From: Eremophila alpestris peregrina
Taxonomy: Eukaryota; Chordata; Aves; Passeriformes; Alaudidae
Assembly (NCBI GenBank): GCA_009792885.1
Contig: WMCF01000025.1
Coordinates: 12,268,327-12,332,326, forward strand
Length of the DNA stretch: 64,000 nucleotides
Direction: 5' to 3'
The translations under genes and the position numbers were made by a program. This document shows positions 25,289 through 36,199 of the stretch, piece by piece. A model generated the notes under the pieces. It saw only the letters and a program-made list of their open reading frames with translations. It did not search any database and was not told the DNA's origin. Numbering within the stretch: the first letter of the stretch is position 1; each line of letters starts with the position of its first letter.

Positions 25289-26475
25289 ATACCCCCCAGT
25301 GTTTTGGCAAGTATTTTAAAATTTCATGGGGCTAACAGCTGTTGGAGAGGGGAAGGACAGAATTTTTCAAAACAAGATTGACGGCTTTGCTTGTGAAGAA
25401 TTTTCAAGTGCTATGATTGGAAAGTAATTTTTGCATCTCTTCTTTCTTTTGTTGTTTGATTATTGAGACTAAATATTTCTTGGGTACTCTTTTCCCTTTT
25501 CACTTTTTCATAGTATGATTCATTAAGTCAAACGTGAAAGACTGGCTATGATTTAAAGTCGTGTATTTTACAATGGGAGCCTGAGAATTTTGAGTAACAT
25601 TTTTATTACTGGTTATGGATTCAACTAAAGATACCTGTTCTGTCTAGAAAATTTGTGCAAGAACAAACTATCTCAGTTGCAATTTTGCCATGAATAGAAA
25701 TCCTGAGTTCAATGCACTGCTTCAAACAAATTTTTCAGGCTCTTGGAGTAGCACATTAATTTCCTGTTTGACAGGATTAAATTGTGAATTCACAGTGGAT
25801 TCAGCTATATCTCTTAGATTTTTCTGCTTTCTGATTTTAAGATTTGAGGAGGTGGTGAGTTGCTATTCAAATGGGATGAAATCAATGACAAGTACAGGAT
25901 ATTTGATCCAATGTTTTGAGAAACAGTCATGTTGACAATAAAGGCATATTTTTATTATTAATGATTTTATAATTGTTCTAGCAATAATTTTAAAGTAATT
26001 CATAAATCATTGTGAAAATATGATTTTCTTATTGTCTAAAGAAAAGGAAAAACAAGAATCTGTTCAGCATTTTAAAAAAACAAGGAAAAAAACCCAAATA
26101 TTGAAACCCATTCCAAATCCAACTTTTTTTTGTATTTTTATCACTTTAAAAATCAAAGACAGAAACATACTGCAATGATTTGAAGGCTGAAAATACAGTG
26201 CCTTTTCCTTAGAATGCCTCGTTGTGCCTGATCTGGTTGGTGAAGACTTGCTGTTTGCTTACTTAAAATTCTGTTTGTCTTACTACATGGGCATCTCCTG
26301 ACCTGCAGCTGTGGATTATGATTTCTACCCCAGATCAGTGTTTTTTTTTCAAAATAAAACATTTTTTTTGAGGACACAGTGATATAAATTTTTTAATATC
26401 TATCTCACATTTAGAAAATTGAAAATTAAAAATGTTTTGAATAAACAGAAGCAAACCAGAAGGCTTCAGATTCTT
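25289..26475. other. Non-coding sequence
   Basis: AT-rich sequence without a recognised repeat, RNA gene or protein-like frame. Confidence 0.6.
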
Positions 26476-26620
26476 GTCATAAGTCTTGGCCTTGAGACTT
26501 TTCTCTAGCTTGTCTGTCCTCCCCTGTACACATTGTAATAATTTGATGGCCTTCCTGTATTGATGGTCCCAAACTGCAGAAATCCTGCATAGATTTGCAT
26601 GGTTTAAAAGGTTATAATTA
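26476..26620 (-). mobile_element. CR1 ORF2 C-terminal fragment (copy 1 of a related pair)
   Basis: The minus-strand translation reads AVWDHQYRKAIKLLQCVQGR followed by KLEKSLKAKTYDKNLK. This parallels the CR1 C-terminal block QFWAPQYKKDIELLE-RVQRR-ATK and the KTYEERLR words. The terminal 3' UTR is absent. A sister fragment of the same region lies 1.4 kb away at 27850-28005. Stops and substitutions make it non-functional. Confidence 0.75.
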
Positions 26621-27596
26621 AAAAAATAAATAGACTGAGAAGTCACCAGTGCATGTCTCAGAAACAAGTAATTCGGGAGGGAAAAGTGATTTTTTTGTTC
26701 AGAAATGTAGTAGAGAAGAAAAAATCTCTGTTAGCTGGGGTGGGCTAAAGTCTAACCTTGTAGGAGTACTTCAAAAGTGAGATTGGTGGAAGCAAATCTT
26801 GTGGGTGTGATATGCTTGTTTCAATAGGAATAGTGTTAATGAATAATGCAAGAACCTGAAAGGTCGAAATTTGGGACAAAAAAGGTGTCTCAAGGATAAG
26901 AACATAATTAAATTAAATTAATGACTGGAAAGAAAGACATTTGTAGCTGGCAGTGTTGCAGCAATCAAGTCCTCCAGGAAAATACTATAGTTTATCAATA
27001 ATATTTAAAATTGATTCATAAAATAGTGATGCAGAGAACTAATATATAAAGATTTTAAAGCATAAGATTATTAATTAGGCAAACAAGCTAAGCTCATAAT
27101 TATGTAATAAATTAATTATGGGGAAGTAGAAATGCTAACAATTAATAATGGAGTCATAAACGTAAAGAAAGCATTAAGTGACAAATTCCAATAAGATATT
27201 ATGTAATGCTTGACTTAATTGTTATAGTCTCAGGATGTGACATGGCTTGCAGAATGACAACTGATACCATTAAAAAATTAGCAAGTTCTTCATGTGAATG
27301 CAATGGTATAATTCTCATGTTAAACATGAGAAATTATTCCAAATCTACAGATGAGTTGGGGTTGGCTTTTAAGATTCAAAGGGTTTAATGCACAAAGTTT
27401 TGTCCCTATTTTGACTAATAATATCACTTAATTTAGTATAATTTTAATTTTCCCTGTATATCCTACCTATATTTAATATCTCTGGTAAAGGAAGTGTAAG
27501 TATGCTTCTGAATGCCAGAAATGTACCTTTTGGCTTTATAACTAATAATTTCTTCTTTATTCAAATAATCTGGAAATTATGCAACAAGCATCCTAC
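26621..27596. other. AT-rich non-coding sequence
   Basis: Very AT-rich, with no recognised element. Confidence 0.6.
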
Positions 27597-27745
27597 CTGT
27601 AAATATCTTGATGGTACTTGCAGATGATTAACATAAATGTCTTCATAATGTTGACACATTTTTGCTCTCTATCTTCATTTTCCCTTCCTTTTTCCATCTG
27701 GATGTTCTTCAGGCTGTTTACAATTTCGTTGTAGGCAGGTACATT
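27597..27745 (-). CDS. Candidate internal coding exon of an unrecognised gene
   Basis: This is a 149-bp minus-strand stretch. The right border is a good splice acceptor: a pyrimidine-rich tract (AATTTCCCTTTTACTCCAG on the minus strand) directly before the exon. The left border is a donor, TTTACAG then GTAGGA. One frame is open for all 49 codons. It starts NVPAYNEIVNSLKNIQ, passes through an acidic/basic stretch (MEKGRENEDREQ) and a hydrophobic stretch (IMKTFMLIIC), and ends KYHQDIY plus two bases of the next codon. The mix of residues is more protein-like than most chance frames here. I do not recognise the protein, and no function is proposed. The entry phase (0) fits the exit phase of the other candidate at 55582-55666. 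A CR1 fragment starts about 105 bp upstream. A chance open frame remains quite possible. Confidence 0.3.
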
Positions 27746-27849
27746 CTGGAGTAAAAGGGAAATTGTATTAGAACACTAAAGATATAGGAAGCTCACTTAC
27801 AAGGAAGGCAATGCTAGAATAAGAAATTAAAGAATTTTCTAAAACAGAA

Positions 27850-28005
27850 GAGACACTTCTCATAAGTCTTGCCCTTGAGACCTTTCTCCACCTTATCAGT
27901 CTTCCCCTGGACACACTCTAATAGTTTGATGTCCTTCTTATATTAATGTACCAAAAACTGTGGACATCCTGCATGGGTTTGTGTTCGGGAGGGGGTTTAA
28001 GGCAT
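27850..28005 (-). mobile_element. CR1 ORF2 C-terminal fragment (copy 2 of a related pair)
   Basis: The minus-strand translation contains ECVQ-like and GLKGKTYEKCLF words (KVEKGLKGKTYEKC), matching the CR1 C-terminal region. Top-strand words such as CTAATAGTTTGATGTCCTTC are standard CR1 antisense. It aligns by eye with the 26476-26620 copy over its whole length, including the ATCCTGCATRGRTTTG word at the right end. Confidence 0.72.
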
Positions 28006-29230
28006 GGCTGCAATTCCATGGATTACAAACAGACCTTGCTGAACGGGGAAGATGCTTCCTAGTCTTCCATCCGCACCCTAAACCAAGAATTACAGTTGTT
28101 GTAGGGGTTTCTTGCATGTTGCTGAAATCAGTCTCTTCAGAAAAATGCACTATACTACATCTATTGTCTTCCACAACAACTTTGGAAAGAAGACGCCCAG
28201 AGACAGAACCTGCTTATCAGGTAAGAAATACAGATTAGTTTTCTACATAAAAGTCGTTCTAACATTAGTCAGTCTCTCCAGAGGCACTCAATATACTGCT
28301 GTTTCCAATATTTCCCTTAGGAGTTCAAAATACTGTATAGTGTAAGCCAAGGGGTTTTCAAGATAGTAAGTATGTGAAACCTGTGGCTGTCAATTAATTT
28401 TTATTCATGTGGCTGTTCAGTGTAGTTCAATTGACTTTAGACAACTTCAGAAACACCATGGTTTCACAGAATTACTGACTGTTGAATTATTACAAATTCT
28501 ATTGGTCTGAGCACTTAAAACTCTCAACAAATTTGAAATGGACTTCTCACATTTTGGAGATGAGGCCATGGAAAAGGAGAACTTTCCAGGTTTCCCATTT
28601 TTCTTTATTTCTCTCTTACTGATGTGTTATCATTTCCCTTCCAAACTAAATCAAGAACCAAGTGTAATCCTAAGAGAATCTTTTTGACCTATTTTGGGAA
28701 GAACTACTGATACAGAAATATGCACTATGAGTAAGAATTTTATTTTGCAATTCAGAATGAAGTTATTGTACTTGGAATGAATTAGACTTTGAAGAGAAAC
28801 AGGTGGACTCTTAGTGCTACTCAATGTTTGTGTAATCAAAACACAACATTCAGTCTTTGAAGCCCTAGGTAATCAGAATATTTCTTTTTAAATCTCTATT
28901 ACTGAATCTCTCAGGAGGCAGATGAGTCCTTAGGCTACTATCTAAACAAAAAGCAGTGAGCTTGAAACAAAATAGGCACAGAGGACTGGGGGGAAAAGCA
29001 TACTTTCTAGTCTAGTGGTTCTCATAAATTCCTGCTGTGATCTTTTCTATACTATCAAGCATGTTCAAAGTAAACTATCATTTAAGAATTTTCCATTTTA
29101 CCTTACAAGGAGAAATACGGTCTCCCAGGTAATACAGTAGAGAAGGAAGCAGTGACAAGTGTGTTAGTGTGGTACAATCCCTAAATCATGTCCTTTTCAG
29201 CTTTCTCTAAAATCCTTTAACTCTGGTTTT
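28006..29230. other. Non-coding sequence
   Basis: No element recognised. A good plus-strand donor-like site (CTTATCAG then GTAAGAAA, near 28220) ends a 92-codon frame that begins within CR1-derived sequence, so it is not treated as an exon. Confidence 0.55.
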
Positions 29231-30005
29231 CACTGAATAACAGAAGGGTTTGAGTAGGAGGTGACCTTAAAGATCATCTTGTTCTGACCCCTACCATGGG
29301 CAGGGACATCTTTCATTAGATCGGGTTGCTCAGAGCCCCATCCAACCTGATCTTGAACACTCTAAGGCATGGGGAGTCCACAACTTCTTTGAGCAACCTG
29401 TTCCGGTGCCTCATCACCCTCACAGTAAAAATCTTTTTCATCATGTCAAATCTAAGCCTACTTTACTTCAGCTTAAGACCATTCCCTCTTGTCCTATCAC
29501 TTCATGTCATTTTTAAAAGTCCCTCTTCTTATTGTAGGCCCCCTTTAGGCACTGGAAGGTGTTCTAAGGTCTCTCTGGAGCCTTCTCTTCTCCAGGCTGA
29601 ACAGCCCCAACTCTCTCAGCCTGTCTTCATAGGAGAGGTGCTTGCCAGCCCTCTGACCAGTTCAGTGCCCCTCTTCTGGACTTGCTCTAGCAAGTGCATG
29701 TCTTTCTTGCGTTGGATACCCCAGAGTTGGACGCAGCACTCCAGGTGGGGGCTCACAAGAGCAAAGTAGACAGAGAGAATTGCCTGCCTGAACCTGCTGA
29801 TGCAGCCCAGGGCGCATCTGGCTTTCTGGGCTGGGAAGGCATAACCAAGTCATGTTGAGCTTCTCACCCATAAACACCTTCACATCTTCCTTCCCTGAGC
29901 TAGTCTCAATCTGTTCTCCACCCAGCCTTGCACTTGGCCTTGCTGAACTTCATGAGGTTTGCACTGGCCCACCTCTTTAAGTTTTTCAGTGTTCCTCTGG
30001 ATTTT
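29231..30005 (-). mobile_element. CR1 LINE 3' fragment (about 0.77 kb)
   Basis: Read on the plus strand, this is the classic antisense CR1 series. In order it shows GAGGTGACCTTAAAGATCAT, a CAACCTGATCTTGAACACTC block, CAACCTGTTCCGGTGCCTCA, TCTCTTCTCCAGGCTGAACA and CTCCAGGTGGGGGCTCACAA, then the CTTGGCCTTGCTGAACTTCA block and GTTCCTCTGGATT. It is among the better-preserved copies in the window. The 147-codon plus-strand frame at 29326-29769 is purely antisense CR1. Reverse-transcriptase C-terminal coding sequence on the minus strand is broken. Confidence 0.93.
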
Positions 30006-30366
30006 ACAAATCTAGATCAACAAAATAATAGTGCCATGCTACTTTAGCATTGAAATCAAAAGGATTTTAAACTCAGTCAAATCAATTAAAAAGTTGCCAA
30101 ATTTCAGTGGAGTGAATCTAGTCTTAAAATGAGAAAACTCACATCAACGTTAGTTGGTATATAGACTAGGTAGGAAAAGTGTGGGCACACATTTCATCAG
30201 AATGAAAAAAAGATTTTTTCCCCAGTATTGGTGATGGGATATTTATGCTGGTTGTTTAAAAAAGAAAGCAAAGAAAGCAAGCCAACAAAAAAACAAACCC
30301 ACTGATTAACCAACCAAGCAACAAAAAACCCTAAATGCAACACCAAAGGACCAAACCCCACACTAA

Positions 30367-30407
<41 letters not shown>

Positions 30408-32734
30408 AAACAAAACCAAACCAAACCAAACAAAACAAAACCTCAACCAAACAAAAAACCCAAACCCACAAACCCAAGAAAAAACAGCTCAAAAAACCAC
30501 TTGACTCCATGGATGGTACTTCATGCCAACAGCCTTGAATGGTGGATGCTTTCCTTATCTCTTTGGGGAGAGCTTTTATTTCGTTATGGGCCCAGTAACA
30601 ATCTGTCACTGATCAGTGGAGAGTGGAGGCTCATAGCAGGATAACAAACTGAATATGCCCAAGGATTGAAGTACTCCTGCCTGGTACCGGACACTAGTCC
30701 TTGCATAGAATCATCTGGTCTATGCTGTTTCTTCAAAACTTTCATCAGAAATTGTTCACTCTCTTATCTGGACAGGAGTTATATTCCTGGAAGACGTTTT
30801 TCTGTTGTTGTGAGTGGGATTTGCTGGGAACAGAAGCATGCAGTAGATTAGGTATGTCTGCCATGCCAAGAGTTAAAATATACAAAACGACTTGGAATAT
30901 AGCTTTTTGTATTATATGAGTATGAGCAAAACCATGCCCTCTTGAAGGCTTTATGTATTTATTTTCCTTTCTTCCACACCCACTTGGTAGGCAACCCTGT
31001 CAGAAGCAGTACCTCTAATCTCGGGCGACTTGTTTCCTCCTGCACAAGCCTCTACCTCACGTCTTTCTTAAAGAATTTCTTTCAGAATTCTGTCCTTTGA
31101 AACACAGAAATCAGTCTGTTGAGAATAAAAATTACTATTTTTCTTGTCATACTCTATATATTTTTCTGAAGTTATTTGTTGCTTCTAAAAGTGGTTAGGA
31201 CAAATAATTTAAATCTATGTTTACTTTTATACATCTTTCATGGTTTATATACAAATGAGGAATTGCCTACTCCATGACCCCCTGCTGTTTATTCTACCCT
31301 TGCACTTACTCTTACACTGTTTGTTATCTGAGTTTAGGTTGCGACTGCCATTTGGACCTCATTTTAAGATGAAATGTGGAAATCACAAGCTTACCACCTC
31401 TTAGAACTAAATTTTAAAAAGTGATGGATTAACTCTTGTCTGTTAAACTTTTAGGCAGGAACCTGTTTTGGCAAGCAGAGAAGACAAAAATACATGCTTG
31501 TATCAAATTGCTCACATTATAAGTAATTTTTTTCCCTTCTCCTTCCTTTTTAGCTATAGGTATGATCACATTTTTTACTTTCCATGTGTTTAGAAAAATT
31601 CTTTGCTTAGAAGCTGTATATTTTAAATGCAAGCTTATTTTTTTGCCAATACAGAATTTATATTTACAGTATCTTCTTTGCTAATTCTTCTACTACAAAA
31701 AGCCTATATGTAGGTTACATTCTGAGCTTTCTTTTTCCAGTGGTAAATAAGCAATCTTTGAAAATATATATTGTATACTCTCCAATCTCCTGATCTAATT
31801 GGGAAGATTGAAAGAGATATGCCCTGAAGGTTTCATAGCATCAGCTTGGCAGTGAAGCCAACCTCACATTAGGACTGGAGTTGACTTGAAATAGCCTTAA
31901 AACACTTACAGGTCTGAAATATTATGGAAAAAGAAAGAAATTATAGGTCTCCTTGGTACATGAGAGGGGCACAGAGTTGCTCTGATTTTCAATTGGAGAG
32001 AGACCTAGAAGGGCAACAAAGTTCTACCAGTGTGTGGTAGAGGATTAAACCATCTGGCATGGCATGGTGAGGTCCACTACTGCACCAGTATTAAAACAAT
32101 TGGAATACACCGTTTTCAGTATAGAAATAAAATGTGCACTCAAGGGTGGAATCACAGCTACTGACGTCTGTTCATGAATAGAATATTTGTATAGAATAGA
32201 ATTTGCCAAAGAATAGCAAAATAGATTTGAAATGTTAAGGACTCTATTGCAAAGCACCCCTCTCTAATGACTGCACTGCCCAGTATCCTGTGTGTAACTC
32301 ACTTCTTTTAAAACAGGTCAAACATTGTGGATAGCTGGTACATTTTTTTGTGTCCTATTGTGATGATGAGGTAACAGACTAAAATGGAGTTAATACTGCC
32401 TAAATGTGTAAGAGTTCATATTTACCTATAAAAATCACTGTAATGTAGACTGCTATATGTATTTTACCATAGAAATAGATGAATATAACATTTACAGTTT
32501 TGTTTTCAGGCTTCTGTTCTTGTATTAGTCCTTTAAATAATTCCAGCAAGTATAACATCAAAGCAAATTACAAAGTATCTGAGAAAAAAATGCAAAAAAA
32601 GTCCTGCACATTCACCTTTTAGTTAGGTAAATCTTGTAAATTCTCTTAATGACCTGCAGTAATTCAGGCAGTTGTTGATGCAAGAAGCATGCAATAACAG
32701 TGGGACCTTGTAATTTTCTCATTGAAAATAAGAT
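30006..32734. other. Non-coding sequence with a long A/C tract
   Basis: Apart from the low-complexity tract at 30275-30490 nothing could be recognised. No protein-like frame is present. Confidence 0.6.
30275..30490 (+). repeat. A/C-rich low-complexity tract containing a 38-base A run
   Basis: About 215 bases of CAAA, CCAAA and CAAAAC words surround an uninterrupted run of 38 A bases at 30368-30405. Frames here, such as the Phe/Trp/Leu-rich minus-strand ones, are translations of the repeat. The A run is not attached to any recognised SINE or processed pseudogene. CR1, the dominant element here, does not use poly(A) tails. Confidence 0.9.
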
Positions 32735-33590
32735 TCATAGATTTCATAGATATTATCTATCATGCTGTTTAATTGTATCTTGAAAACCTTCAGCTATGGG
32801 GCCTCTACCATACCTTTGGGGAGGTTGTTTCTGTAGATGATTATTCTTTCTGTAGAAATTTATTTTTTAAAGAAATTGAGATGAAGCCTTTCCTGGTTTT
32901 TGCCTGTAATCCCTTGTCTTCTTCACATGGCTCCCTGCAAAGAGAGGGTCTCTATGCTCTTTGTAGCTGCCCTTTAAATACCTGAATATCATGAAAAACA
33001 CCCCCAAGCCTTTTCTTTCTTCTTCAAGCAGATAAGAGCTAACTCCTTCTGTCTTTCCTCACAGCCCTTTTCTCTAGCCCACTGTTCATCTTGGTGGTCC
33101 TCCTTTGGACTGTTTCTAGTCTGTCCACATCATTCTTTAAAAGAGAGGACCAGAACTGGATACTCCAGGTGCAGCCTGAAAAGCACTGTGTAGATTGAGA
33201 TGACTACATGTCTACTGGTGCTAGAAATGTCCCTGAGAATGCAGCCTAGGATCCAATTTGCCTTTGTTTCTGCAGCAGAACCATGCTGACTTATGTTCAA
33301 TTTTTTGTCTACCAAGATCCCCAGGTGCCTTACAGCCAGGCTTCTCCCCAGCCTCACAGACCCCAGCCTGCACTGGGCTCTTTAGTTATTTCTATCCAGC
33401 TGCAAAACTTGATAGTCACCCTCTTCCAGTCATCAGGAACACCCCAGAGCTTCAACACTATTCAAATTTCACAGTCAGTGGGTCTGCAACAGTGTCAGCC
33501 ACTTCTCCTCACTCACTGGAGTACATTCCCTCTGGACCCATAGATGTATTTAAAAACCTTGCAAGAAGCTGAAGACCAGCCCGTCTTCCA
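32735..33590 (-). mobile_element. CR1 LINE fragment, old subfamily, internally deleted
   Basis: The left end is the CR1 3' terminus (TTCATAGATTTCATAGATA), followed by antisense CR1 words such as CTTGGTGGTCCTCCTTTGGA and TTTGCCTTTGTTTCTGCAG. On the minus strand, 33130-33345 reads RHLGILVDKKLNISQ and then ETKANWILGCI, the CR1 ORF2 C-terminal block. At about 33420-33570 the sequence jumps to the antisense of a much earlier reverse-transcriptase block, corresponding to the GPDGIHPRVLKEL region and VPDDWKR. The few hundred codons that should lie between the two blocks are missing, so the copy has an internal deletion. Confidence 0.85.
33130..33345 (-). pseudogene. CR1 ORF2 C-terminal coding remnant
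   Basis: This is the longest open stretch inside the 32.7-33.6 kb CR1 copy, 75 codons on the minus strand. It contains HLGILVDKKLN, KANWILGCI and YTVLFRLHLEY, which line up with the DLGVLVDKKLN, KANGILGCI and YSALVRPHLEY words of CR1 ORF2. The frame does not continue into the rest of the reverse transcriptase, so nothing functional can be made. Confidence 0.85.
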
Positions 33591-36199
33591 CCACTGGTGA
33601 GTTGACATATGCTGTCTTACCTACTTGATCTTGTGGAATCCATCTATGCCACTAAAGACAGCAGAAAAGAAAATATCTGAAACCTCACATTATTAATAAC
33701 TAGGTTCTTGTTTAGTGACGAGTCTATGCCTTCCCTGTGCTTCCCCTTACTGCTCCTATTTTCCTTGAACTTAACAACTTTGACCAGTTTTATTTCAACT
33801 TCACGTTTATAAGCCACTTTTAAGAGCTACTATGGAGGGGGTTTTTTTTGTGTTAAACAATGGATAGTATCTACATTCCTAGATAATCAGTGACTTACTA
33901 CAGAGCTAAATTATTGAATGCTGAATCATTCTCTGAATATGTTAAGCATCAAACTGAATCTTTTTATGCTAATTGGAACCAAAATCACAACTGTTTGTGA
34001 TATTTTTCAAAAACTGTCTGAAGTTCTGATGTTTAAAATGTCACGGCAAATGAAGCAGAATTTCAGAAGAATACTGTCATTATGGAAAGAAAATAAAGTT
34101 TTCTTTTGGGATACAAGATGTTTCAGATTTAATATTTCTTCAACTGACCTGCACTAGTCTTTATTTTAATTTTTTACTTGTTTATGCTTGGCAGTTTCAT
34201 TTCCCACTGAACGGGAAAATAAGTAGAAGCAGAACCACCTTTATCTAGCTCAACCTCTGAAATTAAGTCCTTAGAGAAATAATCACAGATGTACTACACT
34301 TCTGGAAAACAAGGTGAATGACTACTCATTATTAATGCCAAGAAATGAAAAAGCAAACTACCTGCACTCTTTTGGACCTTGAAGAATGTTATTTGTAAGA
34401 CAAATCTAAAATTAATTTCCCTCACCCTCCTATTTTCCCTTGTGTCTATTAAAAATCCACAGTGGGTCAGACTGGCTGTGGCCCTGTCAGACAGTGCTGT
34501 TGGCTGCAGTACAGTTCCTTCAGCTCCCAGTGACACACCTCCCAAGACTTCAAACTTGTTCCCTTGGTTGCATCTCTTCTTCATAGAGAGGCCCTCTGAA
34601 ATGTCTGTATAAAACATTCACCTATTTGGTTTGGGTTTTATGTTTGTTAGTGAAGTCAACTGTATATATTACTCAGCTTTCAGTTTCCCTATCTTCTTTT
34701 CTGTTCCTTTTTCCATCAGAAATTTGATTTATTTTGAAATGTATGTGGGGAAAATTTGCCTCCCACTGATCTTATTTGTACTCTATTCCCCCCTTTATGT
34801 TTGTAGGATCTGTTGTCATGAGGAAAATATATGAGAAAAATGCTTTAAAGAAATTCAGTCTTGATGTCTGCATGAAATTTTACACCAGTTTTCCAGGTGG
34901 TCATTCAGACCACAGAAGTAAGATAATTGGCACTACTTTGGAGTTTTGTAATATTCATAAGACCAAAATATGCAATACTACTTCTATTTATAGCCAAAAG
35001 AGGACCAAATATTTTTTAACAGATAAAACTAATCTTCCTAAGCTCCACTGAGGGGAAACCTGTGAGGAATGGTTGTAATTTTTAAGTCAAAGCCAGATCA
35101 CACACAAAAACTCCAGTTGGGTCAAACATTGGTTAACATGAAGTCACTTAATACTTGAAACAGCAGGACAGAGGAGTATATTCCAACGAGATATTTGAAA
35201 GTGCATTGAAACCTGATCTTGACTCAGTGATTCCTGCCTACAACTGAATGTACAGCACTTGGGGTTCAAGGTAGCAAAAGAAAAGAAAAAACATTTAAAA
35301 GCAGTATCACAGTTTGTTTACCCATATTTTCATTGTATGTCTTCCAAATCTTCAAGACTGTGGTCTTGTTTTACCTCTCAGAATGGTGCTACTGAATTAT
35401 TTGGAAACTGAATTCCATGTACACATTCCAGTTAAAGTTTCTAAATTCTTGTGTTAAAAGAATTTTGGTTATCTATCATCAATAGCAACTATGTGAAATA
35501 CTTTTCTGTAAACATTTTCAAAGCTATTACATTCTCTCTTTTTATTTGTATATTTAACATTGTTTCTTGGATTTATTTCAGGATTTTTTTTTTGGTGAAG
35601 GCTGTACTGGACAAGTCTCTGCTGCTATTTCAGCTTAAAGGTCAATAAACTCTCAACAACTGATCAAAAGGAAGGATCAGTGTTGAGTTCTTAAGCAAAA
35701 CCAATGTATCACTTACAGCATGGAAAGGGTACAGAGGGGAAAAACCTGCCAATCCCAGCAGGCCTACTTTGATTATAAATTGCAGATTCATTTGCTTAGA
35801 TCACCTTCTGTAAGACTATTTCAAAACAGTCTAGCTGTCTCATGATTTTTTTCATTTTTTTTTCATTTTTTTCAAAATATAGTTTCCATTATTTAAATAG
35901 ACAGTTAATAAAATACTACTTCTGCAGTCCTGACACATAGCATGGAGGCAGGCAGGAGAGAAAGAGGGAGCCTTTTGTTATCAGTACAAACAACATGTAT
36001 TATCACCTACAGTTATGTGGTTCAAAGGCTGATTAAAACTCTTGGTGTATTTCAATGTAAGCATCTACAATACCCTTTGAAACCTGCCTTTAATAGTATT
36101 TAGGATATGAACTATCAGTATCTACTTCACCTTCCTTGCCTCCTCCCAATTTGTGTGTATCACTTTATTCCTTTTTGATGCATTTGAGGGTTGAAAAAA
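33591..36199. other. Non-coding sequence
   Basis: No mobile element was recognised. A 234-bp splice-bounded open stretch on the minus strand (34362-34595) is discussed in the findings. Confidence 0.55.

Noticed and set aside
27780..27815. Minus-strand GTAAGTGAG donor-like word near 27793
   Set aside because: The nearest acceptor would leave only a 13-base exon, so it is not supportable.
29326..29769. 147-codon plus-strand frame, the longest in the window
   Set aside because: It lies wholly inside a CR1 copy in antisense orientation, and its words are the reverse complement of the CR1 3' region.
30197..30609. Phe/Trp/Leu-rich minus-strand frames resembling a membrane protein
   Set aside because: They are translations of the A/C tract and the A38 run.
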